Shown here: piece by piece, positions 36,005 through 45,437 of the stretch
Layout: each line of letters starts with the position of its first letter
Numbering within the stretch: position 1 is the stretch's first letter
Assembly (NCBI GenBank): GCA_030533445.1
Contig: CM060080.1
Location: forward strand, 7,110,052-7,174,051
Length of the DNA: 64,000 nt
Direction: 5' to 3'
From: Cyprinodon diabolis
Taxonomy: Eukaryota; Chordata; Actinopteri; Cyprinodontiformes; Cyprinodontidae
Notes under the pieces: generated by a model
What the model was told of the DNA's origin: nothing
Seen by the model: only the letters and a program-made list of their open reading frames with translations
The model's database searches: none
Position numbers and translations under genes: made by a program

Positions 36005-36664
36005 TAAAGGGCCTGTACTTGTATAGTGCTTTTTCAAGGCAGGTGACTTCTGTCACAGTCTTGGTTCTGTTATGTTTCCTTTTGAGTATTCAGTTTAACT
36101 TTGCTCCATTTTTTTCTAGTTTCACATGTTTAATTCTTATTTTGTTGTGTTTTCTGGTTATTTTTCAGTTCTCAGGTTTGTATTTGTTGCCCTCTGTTGC
36201 CCTCTTGTGTTGGTCTCATTTTTCCCTTGCTCCTTAGACTGCTCTCCTCACACCTGCTCCCAATCTGCTCGTTAGTCCTCTCTTTGTTCAGTTAGCCATA
36301 AATACTCCCCTTGTGCAGTTCCTCAGTGCTGGTTCCTCGTCTACCTTCCTCCAACTCCGTCTTACTTTGTCTTCCTTGTTGTGATGGTTTGAAGTCTCTG
36401 GTTTGTTTTACTTTTTTCACGTTTGATTTTTGGATTCCTACCTCAGTTGTCAGTTAACCTTTCATTAAATCTACAAGAAATTCACCTCTGCCTCCCTGGC
36501 TCAACAAACCACAACCAAATCCTGACAACTTCAAAGCGCTTTACACTTTACAAGCACCCACACACACTGATGTTGGCAAGCTACATTGTAGCCACAGCTG
36601 CCCTGGGGCTCACTGATAGAAGCGAGGCTGCCGTACACTAGCGCCACCGGGCCCTCTGACCAAC
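36005..36664 (-). mobile_element. tRNA-derived SINE, minus strand, split by a solo LTR
   Basis: Same SINE family as 15316-15640 in reverse. The tail (GTACTTGTATAGTGC) lies at 36005-36050. The body (AAGCGCTTTACACT, AAGCTACATTGTAGCCACAG, GCGCCACCGGGCCCTCTGAC) lies at 36528-36664. The two parts are separated by the LTR at 36051-36527. The tRNA head is missing beyond 36664. Confidence 0.8.
36051..36527 (+). mobile_element. Solo LTR, family B (Gypsy-like), + strand
   Basis: 477 bp running TGTCACAGTC to CCTGACA, flanked by a perfect 5-bp duplication ACTTC (36046-36050 and 36528-36532). It contains a TATA-like CATAAATAC near 36297 and an ATTAAA signal at 36464-36469. It is inserted in a SINE tail. 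No internal retroelement sequence adjoins it. Confidence 0.92.
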
Positions 36665-37331
36665 ATTATCTTTAATGAGGGTAAAGATATTCTTTTTTAA
36701 AGATTTTTTTTTCAGTACAATTGACGTTTATTTGACGGCATGCAGAAACATTTGGCAAAGGCCCGGACTCAAACTTGCAGCAGTCAGTTTAGTGGTCATG
36801 TGCTCTATCTCCACATCTTTGCATCACACATCTAACACCATAGCAGCACCTCAAATAGATAATTTGTATTTGCAAAATCACTCCTTTTTTTTTTTTTTTT
36901 TTTTATAAATTACTGAAACATACTGAGTTATTTTTAGTCACACTAAAATACATAGTTTACTGTTTAAAGCTCATCCTCCATGACTCATCATGGGCATCCT
37001 GCTTTAGTAAACAGCTCCACAAAAAAGGAGATTATCTACAATACATGTTTTCAGCCTACATGAATCCACAGGCAGCTAAACATTCATAGTGAATCACTGC
37101 AACCAAGTCAAATATGGAAAAAAAAAGACAGCCTGACCTTAATGACAGATTTAAATAGAATTTCTATATCTGTTGGGAATGGGTAGTGCTATAGATTCTG
37201 CAAAACAGTTTTGTTCATGTTTTTGTGGTTTATTTTTACTCATATATGGCCCCTGTATTGATTGACATTGATAAGTGTGATGATGATCTTTTTCTGGTCG
37301 GCATAGTCAGTGCCATCTATTCCATGTTTAA
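36665..37331. other. Unassigned sequence with T run
   Basis: Poly-T at about 36886-36903. No gene recognised. Confidence 0.35.
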
Positions 37332-37790
37332 AGGAATAGTACACCCAAAACATGATTAGCCTTCATTTTCTACTCACCCCCATGCTGAACAACACTCTGG
37401 AGTACTTTTTTGATATCTCAAATGCATCTGGAGATCTGGGAGGCTTCTTGCTGTCTGCTGACATTCAAATAATGGAGGTCTATGGTGCCCGAGGCAGAAA
37501 GGTCCATAAAAGTCCACAAAAAACGTGTCAATATTCCACCATACTGCTCGTCCAATGTATTCCAAGTGTCCTGAGTGGGTAGCGTCCATAATTTACTCGA
37601 AACAAAGTCATTTAGAATGTTTTTAGAGCATAAACAGTAGTGTATAGGATTTCCTAAAAGCGCGCCCCTGCGAGTTAACGAGCCTACAGAAACCGCTGCA
37701 GACCAAACCAGATGAAAGTGCGCATTCAGCTCGGCAAAGAACTCATGCTCTTCCTCAACACTGAAGTCCTCAGACATTTTTCTTTCCTTG
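37332..37790. repeat. MITE-like repeat with one TTAA end and a 119-codon frame
   Basis: Begins TTAA|AGGAATAGTACACCC at 37328, a terminus shared in style with abundant fish MITEs. The opposite end was not found, so it is probably truncated. The minus strand is open from 37777 to 37418 (MSEDFSVEEEHEFF...). I do not recognise this protein and treat it as unproven. Confidence 0.5.
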
Positions 37791-37939
37791 TTTCTTTCTT
37801 TGCACAGGTAAACAGCTAATTTCTTCTTCTACGCTTGCATTATCAAGAGCAGACGCTGAATTATGTTGAAGATACATAATTAAGGTCATAAAAACTAAGT
37901 TCTGCCAGTGCTAAAAGCCAGGGAATAAAAGCAAATACG

Positions 37940-38160
37940 AAGGTATTTATGCTCCAACAGCACTTCTTGCAGGACGCTAAAAGGATTCCAGTTGCATCAG
38001 TTTCTCTTGAAATCTACAATCATCTAGCTTTTTTCAAAGACAGGATCAGATCATTGGTCCAACACCATGCCACAAAAGGGGTTTACCAGCTCTGTGTATT
38101 CAGCCTCTTGTCAATCTCTGATGGACACAACGACTGCAGACTCATCTGAGCATCTCCGAA
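37940..38160 (-). mobile_element. LINE RT fragment, minus strand
   Basis: In reverse complement it reads DESAVV, EAEYTELVNPF and MIVDFKRN, with stops. This parallels the YSDDSAV to MIVDFRRN block of the LINE at 5840-6010. It is a heavily decayed fragment of that family in the opposite orientation. Confidence 0.65.
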
Positions 38161-38227
38161 GGATCCAGAATCCAAACCAATCAAATCCAAACCACAGCTA
38201 ACCAAAGTGCTGTACAGAATAATTGAA

Positions 38228-38460
38228 TAAATTCAATTCAATTCAGTTTATCTATATAACACAGTTCACAACATGTCATCTCAAGACACTTTACAATTCA
38301 CCAGATCATCCTGTCAAATTGCTTCAAAATTTTCTATCTGAGGAAAACCAGTTGATTGAATCAACTAATTGACTCAAAGGCAATCCCTCACACTAAGCAT
38401 CCTCGTAGTGACAGTGGAGAGGAAAAACTTCCTTTTAACAGGAAGAAACCTCCAGAAGAA
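38228..38460 (-). repeat. LINE 3'-tail repeat fragment
   Basis: TTCAATTCAATTCAGTTTAT, then ACAACATGTCATCTCAAGAC, GGAAAACCAGTTGATTGAAT and GGAAGAAACCTCCAGAAGAA. Same tail family as 24026 and 33300. Confidence 0.75.
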
Positions 38461-39578
38461 TAAATAAATCTAAGTTTAATAAAACAGTACAGATAAAAAA
38501 CAAAACAGTTACCTGTATAAAAATGTTATTTTTACAGCAAATTATAGGTATAGGTAACTATAATTATCTGCATCTCGCTCATATTAAACAAACCAAAAAC
38601 AATTAATCTCATGTACTGTCAATTGAATTAATTAGTTATTACAATCCGATCCCTATAAATATTTATGTTTGTGAATTAATGCCAATCATTCTTTTATAAG
38701 ATCCTTGTCAAAGGGACATGCAATGTTTGTTTTTTAAACCTTATGTGTGTAACGCACCTAGTGAATGATGTAAATATTTTTATGAATAAACCACAACAAT
38801 AATTGGACGAAATCAGGAAATGAAAGAATGTGATTGGCTGTAAGGAGAGTGGAGACAGAGTACACTCTGTGTTTAATGAAGAGAACCTGCTGCTGACCAA
38901 GTTAGCTCTGGGGAGAATGTTACTACGGTGACTTAAACAGAGGTTGAATAAACTCTCTTAGTGAACCCGGAAAACTCAGTCTCCCTGTTTTCAGGTTTAG
39001 ACAACGTGTTTTCGGTAAACTTATTTCATGAAACAAACCCCTGGTTCTCTGCCAATGAAACAACAAGGGGGCATTGGCAGAGAACATTTGAAAAGCAGTA
39101 GCTCATCCATCACCTGCACAACTTCTCAAACATCCCTGTGACAGATTTGTGGTCAAGGCTGTGGCACTGTTTGAAGGGAGTAATGTTCTGTTCCACATTA
39201 ATTTAACATGGGGTGGGATTGTTTTCCCTCAGGCAGACCTCTAAATAATACACTTGTATGTGGTGTCTAGATTAAATGATGGTTGGTCCAAAAATATTGT
39301 CATGAAGCAAGGTCTGGTATTTTCCCCTTTCCTGTTTTAATCACCAGTCATGTAAAAATCTGGGAGCATGCTCATTTAGTCGGTATGGTTAAAGTCACCA
39401 GGAAATGAAAAAGAAGGCGTCTGGGTGTTTGTTCTGCCAGTGTTTTTTTTTTTTTTCTTCAGCTACTTTGCTGTTATCCCGTGGGTGTAAATACATAGCA
39501 GAACATACACCACAATAATTTCCTTGGGTGGGTTAAAGTGTAAACAGTAAAAGTTCAAGGTCTTTTAATCAGTGTCTT
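38461..39578. other. Unassigned; possible LTR-like end near 39003 and a hairpin
   Basis: 38830-39003 contains AATAAACTCTCTTAGTGAAC and ends TTTAGACA, which looks like a retroviral-type LTR R-U5 end, but no start or duplication was identified. A perfect 14-bp inverted repeat (GTTCTCTGCCAATG) lies at 39044-39057 and 39072-39085. Confidence 0.35.
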
Positions 39579-39582
39579 TTAA

Positions 39583-40983
39583 AGGTATAGAGGAGGATTT
39601 CGAGAAGTTTTGAAAAGACCCGCTGCTCCACTTAAACAAAAAAAGCGCATGCACAACCCTGTAGCTGCTCCTGAGATTGAAAGTCTATTAAACGTGTGCA
39701 GGAGCATGCACAAGCCCTTCTTTATTTGCATCTCTCATACAAGTTAACTTTCAGAAATGAGATTTGGAATTTTGCTATTATGTTTGACTCACCATCAGTA
39801 AGGCAAAAATCTTTTTACGACAAGCAAAGGTTTTAGTAAAATAAAAGCCAATCGTGATATAGATATTGTGAATGCAAATATTTGTGTTTCTCTGTAGCTA
39901 CAAGCAACATGCTGGTGAAGATTCTCAGTCATTCAGATCATAGTCATTCCAGAAAAGTTAAAAAACAATCCACTAGACTTTGTTTCCAAGTTTGAAGATG
40001 TTCTGCCTTCCATCCAGGAAGCTTGGCCCACCACCTCTTGACAAGACTCTGCCGTCCATCTACAAAGGACATTCTTTTGAGGACCAGAATGTTCACATTT
40101 TCATTTTCCTGTTCATCCTGATCCAAGATCCAGGAGGGGGGCACACCTAGAGTCTGAGGGAGAGGAGGTCAGGGCAGGGGTGTCAGAGCCAGCACTAGCT
40201 AGCCGAGAGCAGAGAGGGGGAGGCAGTGGCCGTCGGCTCACTGACATGTCCCAGGAGTACTTCAAAAGTGTTGAACAGCTTCATAAACAGAGGATGGCAA
40301 TTGAAGAGGTAGCTTACACAAGGATAAACATCCCTGCTAATAATTACGATTAATCACCAATCCTTGCAAATATGACTACTGTTGCATTAAAAAAATCATG
40401 ACATGCTTGTATCTGTGTTTTTGCTGCTGTGAAAATTTCTGTTCTGTTAAAAATGGTAAAAAAGGATCTGTGTCCACTCTATAACTCCTAATGATGCAAA
40501 AAGCCAAAATAAATAAACTTATATTCCCTGGAAAGTTACAATATAGGGGTACATTACTTTTACTAGCTGTGATGTGAAATGTATGTATTTCTCCAAATAG
40601 CATGCTTACAGTAGGGAGCTGCCAGGCCTGTGCTTTCAGTGTGAAATAATCGTGTGAAAAAAATCTCCCAAAAACACTCTGTTCTTGTTTCTCTCTTCTG
40701 CGGCCTTTCTCTTCTTCTCATACTCTTCTTCATAGACACTGCTTTTCTTACGACTCTCGGCCATTTTCAAGGAAGGATGAGAAAGGATGGCTAGCTTGAC
40801 TGAATGAAAATATAGCTCAACTCTATCACCTGAAAAGGCGCCTGCGCGCCAAGACATATAGCTAGCAAGCTGCCTTGGGGTCAGGCACATAGGACGGCTT
40901 TACATAAACAGGTCACAAGAAAGATTAACAATTAGGAGGACCACTTATTGAGATGATCCACCCGTAAATAAAATATATATACC
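39583..40983. mobile_element. TTAA-flanked MITE, family V copy 1, with nested repeat
   Basis: Ends AGGTATAGAGGAGGATTT and ...TATACC, each next to TTAA (39579-39582 and 40984-40987). The right part (CTCCAAATAGCATGC, AATCTCCCAAAAACACTCTG, CGGCCATTTTCAAGG, ACGGCTTTACATAAACA, GATGATCCACCCG) is colinear with 52545-53027. A different repeat (39905-40140, GTCATTCCAGAAAAGTTAAA, GACTTTGTTTCCAAG) is nested inside and recurs at 47930 and 60430. No transposase. Confidence 0.7.
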
Positions 40984-41039
40984 TTAATACGTACATTATG
41001 AACTGCTGTTTTTTATGGCTTTCTAGTCAGCCTGCAGTC
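40984..41039. other. Short unassigned spacer
   Basis: Between the family V MITE and a LINE 3' UTR. Confidence 0.3.
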
Positions 41040-41505
41040 CTTTAATTATGCTGCTACAGGCCTGGACCACTGCAAAACAAAATAGCCGTGTTTTTTTCAC
41101 TCTAATGCATTCTCCTAACTTTCTCCAGTTATACACTATTTGCACTTTACATTTCTGTTCTCCCTCTTTTTTTCTCTTCATAGCACCAACATCTTGCCTG
41201 GTGTTCTGTTCAGCTGTAAAATTGTCTTGGAAGAGGACACTGGCTCAATTTTGACTACTTTTCACTGTTATACACTACTTGTGCTCTCTTTCCTTTCTAG
41301 ACTACAGCAGTGGTTAAGATTGTAATGCCATTAAATGCTGTCTAACAATTTTTTGTTATTTGTTATTTAAACAAATAACTTTTGGACTTCATGTGGTATT
41401 CTGTTTAATTTGACTGTATGATCTGGTTGAACTGTAAAGTGCCTTGAGATGACTGGTGTTGTCAATTGGCGCTATACAAATAACTGAATTGAATTGAATT
41501 CTGTG
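41040..41505 (+). mobile_element. LINE 3' UTR and tail, + strand
   Basis: Begins ATGCTGCTACAGGCCTGGAC (compare 15237) and ends CTTGAGATGACTGGTGTTGT, AATTGGCGCTATACAAATAA and CTGAATTGAATTGAATT. This is the 3' terminus with TGAAT-type tail of the same LINE group as 7022-8127. Confidence 0.72.
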
Positions 41506-41986
41506 AAATGCTCAACAAACTGTGTGTTAGGACAATAGATAGTGTTATTTGAACTCAAATATTTGTCAAACCGTTTACTCTGCACACAAAGGAATAAATT
41601 CATGGCAACTTCCTGAAGAAACAAATTCATAATAAGGCTTAGTGTGAGCATCATTCTGATGAGGCTGACTGGGGGTTCAAGGAGAAAGAAGCAGACAAAC
41701 AAAACGAACATAGAAGCCCTGATCCATGAGAATTTTCTATGTTAGAAAAGCTAACAGTAAACTAGTACTATTGGCGGCTCTGTCTAGAAAAAAAAAAGTG
41801 AATATGATTAACTGACAGTTGGTTTTCAAATCAGAAGGATGAAAGAGAGTTCATACAGGATTTGCAGTAAAAGCTGAGCCCAAAGAAAAAAAAAACTAAG
41901 AAAAGAAAAGCTCAGCTTAATCAATTTCCATGATAATCTCATCTGTACTTTGTGAATGCAAAATGAAAATAAGAGGCAGGAGTCAG
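41506..41986. other. LINE-tail-like fragment and unassigned sequence
   Basis: 41630-41790 carries GCTTAGTGTGAGC, GGGGGTTCAAGGAGAAAGAA and CATAGAAGCCCTGATCCATG, the inner part of the LINE-tail repeat. The rest has poly-A runs and no gene. Confidence 0.5.
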
Positions 41987-41990
41987 TTAA

Positions 41991-42516
41991 AGGACAAGTT
42001 CGGTCAACAAGGAATGATCAATGGATTATTATATATACCTAAAACTAATACGTTCCCGGTGATTTAATGAATCTAGCGTTAATCAGTAAAAAAAATAAAT
42101 AACTACTAGACACAAATGCAATCAACAATTAATAAAAATTTTCAGAGGACCTTACCATTGCATGTCAATAGAGCTATAGTTAAACTGACGATACCCATGT
42201 GCATGGTAGTTGTACATTGGAATACATCAGGTAAAAGTGAAAAAAATAGTTATTTCACCTTTCCGATTCATGGTCCTCCACAGACGGGTTCGTCGTTGGA
42301 TTGCCAACTTGAAGAGAGAGGATTTGCCATCGAACTTCTGGTCAGAGAAAAAACACATAATCTGTAGCCAACATTTGGAAGAAGAATGTTTCAAGATGAC
42401 TTGGATAATAGCGCGTTGTGACAAACACCAGATACAGCACTGGGACTTTGTGAGGTCACAAACCGGTAGGTGGCAGTTGTTTGACAAACATGGATGTCTC
42501 CAGTAAAGCACATTTA
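41991..42516 (+). mobile_element. THAP-bearing TTAA element, copy A (3'-truncated)
   Basis: Starts AGGACAAGTTCGGTCA right after TTAA at 41987-41990. The frame from about 42246 reads FRFMVLHRRVRRWIANLKRE, DLPSNFWSEKKHIICSQHLE, EECF. This is the central and distal part of a THAP zinc finger, with the C-x2-H pair in CSQH. The first coding part is decayed (the ATG present in copy B is ATA here). Homology to copies B and C stops near 42516 and no right end was found. Both TGACGTCA sites are lost or mutated. Confidence 0.8.
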
Positions 42517-42796
42517 CTGTTTCTTGTGGAAACTGTAAAGTTCAATGTTGTAAACATCTTTTGCTAAAAATCTATTACCTGTTAAAGAAAGCTATCTATA
42601 GAATTGTCTTTTCTGCAAATATTAAGATTTTAACTGCTTTGTGCTCTTTCAAAAATAAACAAAATTGTTCGTCATATAGCAGCAACACTGTGGCCATGTC
42701 ATATGAAATGTATTTTGGTGTATAAGGCATGAATTAGTTTGATCTCGATTGAATGTTTATATTTCCATTCAACAATTTTAATAATTTAATAAATGC
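42517..42796. other. Unassigned AT-rich sequence
   Basis: No gene or repeat ends recognised between copy A and the SINE. Confidence 0.35.
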
Positions 42797-43075
42797 ATCC
42801 CTCCACCCATCCATGACTATCTCCAGCTGTCTATGGGCGAGAGGCAGGGTCCACCCTGGACAGGTCGCCAGTCCATCGCAGGGCAACACAGTGACAGCAC
42901 AAACAACCACTCACATACACACTCATACCTAAGGACAATTTAGAGAAACAAATTAACTTAACAGTAATGTTTAACAGTCAGAACCTGCAAACTCCATGTT
43001 TCTCCATGCAGAAAAAGAATCGAACCCAGATCTTCTTACTGCAAGGTGGCAGTGCTACCCACTGCGCCACTGAGC
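42797..43075 (-). mobile_element. tRNA-headed SINE (third family), minus strand
   Basis: On the minus strand it starts GCTCAGTGGCGCAGTGGGTA (A box) with GGGTTCGATTC (B box) about 45 bp on. The body follows (complement of GGACAATTTAGAGAAACAAA), and the tail is the complement of GGACAGGTCGCCAGTCCATC. This layout is very common in fish genomes. The target duplication is unclear. Confidence 0.75.
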
Positions 43076-44149
43076 ACTAATTAACAGATGCATTAATTAT
43101 AGTTATATTTAATTTTTATTTATTTTAAATTTTAAAAGCCCTTCAAGGGACAGGTACTGCAGAAATAGCAATGGCTATAATAACTATGATACATGCATCT
43201 GATAATTTTATGATTTGTATTTACTATATCTGTCCCTACCAAATAAAACTGTAAACAGAGAGAACATAAAAGTAGAAAAAATGTTAACTTCAACTAAATA
43301 ACATTGCAGAATTGGAAAACATAGATTTTTAAAGAGTGAGAGCAAATGGTCTTTGTGTCCTCCAGCAGCACAAGCCTATAGCAGCATAGCCACAGAGATG
43401 GCTCAGGATAACCAAAGCTTCTCCATAGGCTTTATCAAATAGAAAAGTTTCCAATATAAAGAAAAAAGTTAGATAACTTTCTTATTTTAGCTCACATAGA
43501 TTACTCATATGCTTCTGTGTGGGGTTAGCCATGGGTTGGCCATGAGAGAAGAGGGCTCACACTAAGCCCGGTACAGCTGACTTTTTGCTTTTTACTGACA
43601 CTGCATCCATGCTCAGTATAAGGGATTTCTCCCTTGTCAACAACATAATGCAAGTGTCAAATCACATGAATGGAGGTTCACGTGTGCCATAATGCAATAA
43701 ATGTAATTATGAAAACATTATTTTAAATATGTCATTAATTTATATACCTGTAAATAAATACATAAAGTACTGTATTGAATGACTATATAATTAATGATAC
43801 GGGTCTCAATTAAATATAGTAAACATTTTGAGTAGTGAATATAAGAATTTAAACATTTCATAAATTATATGTTTCTGCACTGAAGCACACCATCAATTAA
43901 TGTGAACTCAGAAATACTAGGGACTAGGGAAATTTACATAGAAACCCTGACATCTGATTGGCCGCTTTTCACTGAGCAATATAAGACAACTTCTTGGTAT
44001 TGTTTTACTATCAAGTCAATATTATCGCTGAAAACGGGGGTAGTAAATGGGTTGTCATCCTCTATACATGCGCCGCCTTAAGAGGAGTGAAATGCCTTGA
44101 TGCCATCTCCTGGTAGAAAACATTTTAACTAGTCTGTTTGGATTATGTG
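43076..44149. other. Unassigned, with a LINE 3' UTR fragment at 43325-43460
   Basis: 43360-43440 in reverse complement (GGTTATCCTGAGCCATCTCT, GCTATGCTGCTATAGGCTTG) matches the LINE 3' UTR at 15205-15255. The rest is AT-rich, with no gene. Confidence 0.5.
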
Positions 44150-45429
44150 CAGTGTTGGGCACGTTACTTTGAAAAAGTAATTAGTTATAGTTACTAGTTA
44201 CTTCTCCCAAAAAGTAACTGAGTTACTAACTGAGTTACTCCACAATAAAAGTAACTAGTTACTAGTAAAAGTAACTATTGCGTTACTTTTGCGTTTCTCG
44301 CCCCCGTAACCCTCACCACCCAGCCCCCACCTTCTCGCGGTGTGTTTCCAAAGGCAGCTGAATAGAGCGGACGACAAAGACCTGCAGAGAGTTTTGCATT
44401 TATTGCAACTCAACGTAAATGACATCAGGGGGGAACGCGATGTGAAGTTTTTTAACAGGGCATTCAGATCTGGTGACATTAATAACTGGGGATATCTAAT
44501 TCTGAAATCCTGTGTGTTTGGGTTGTTATAGATACTGCAACATCTATCTATCCATCTATCTATCAAGATGTATACTCTGCGTGTGAGATAAAATATGGAT
44601 CTCCATCCCTGCCACAAAGGCCATCAAATAATGTTTAAAATAAAAAATACAGTAGGTTGAAAAGGCAGAGTATCCATCCTTCCATCCATCCATCCTTCCA
44701 TCCATCCATCCATCCATCCATCCAGATTTCTCCCTTTCATTTGATCGTTCACGCTCTCCATAGTTCTCCTGTGGCGCGAGCACAGGGCAACTGTTGCGCG
44801 CCTTTAGCGAGCATGCGCGTTTCCTGTCGCTTGCGCGGTGACTCGTGCCGCCTGCGCTGTGCGGAGATGCAGAGGAAACCGTATGTGATGGGGAAACGCA
44901 GCTCGACGTAACACCGGCATTTCCATCAGGAAAACGCTGTTTTGCTGCTGGAGTCATCCTCACTCTCCATCTCTCTGTGTGCTGTACGTTAACACCCACC
45001 AGCGGAAACACCCACCTACCCAACTGACAGACGGAATCTCACTATACATCAGCCATTCTCATCCTCCCCTCTCTCATGACAAGGCGCGCACCTCTGGATG
45101 ACCTAAAAAATAATCTTTAATATCTCTTAAACAAAAGTAGCACAAACAATATTTTTTCTGCACAAATCTGCACTAACGTTGCACTAACCATTCAGTCTAT
45201 TTGCAGAGTTTTTTGACGTGGGTGGGGTGTCAGCTTCACGCAGCTGCGCACGAGTCCTATCATGAAAAAAGGTTCATTGTGCGACCTGAGTAACGCGCAG
45301 TAACGGGGTGTCTGCAATGGTAACTGCGTTATAGTTACAGTCAAATTAATTAGTTAGATTACTCGTTACTAAAAGAAGGTAACGGCGTTAGTAACGCCGT
45401 TACTTTCAACGCCGTTAGTCCCATCACTG
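44150..45429. mobile_element. Non-autonomous hAT-type element, 1280 bp
   Basis: Flanked by a perfect 8-bp duplication ATTATGTG (44142-44149 and 45430-45437). The ends CAGTGTTGGG and ...CCCATCACTG are short imperfect inverted repeats. The subterminal regions are packed with GTTACT/AGTAAC motifs, typical of this hAT group. The interior has a TCCA microsatellite (44672-44724) and a GC-rich core. No transposase frame was recognised; the minus frame at 45023-44556 runs through the microsatellite. Confidence 0.9.
44672..44724. repeat. TCCA microsatellite
   Basis: About 13 TCCA units, some as TCCT, inside the hAT element. Confidence 0.95.
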
Positions 45430-45437
45430 ATTATGTG

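Noticed and set aside
42116..42511. Functional THAP gene in copy A
   Set aside because: The start codon is mutated, the first zinc ligands are lost, and the 3' end is truncated; it is a relic.
44556..45023. 155-codon minus frame with WMDGWMDG repeats
   Set aside because: It runs through the TCCA microsatellite inside a hAT element; no conserved domain.
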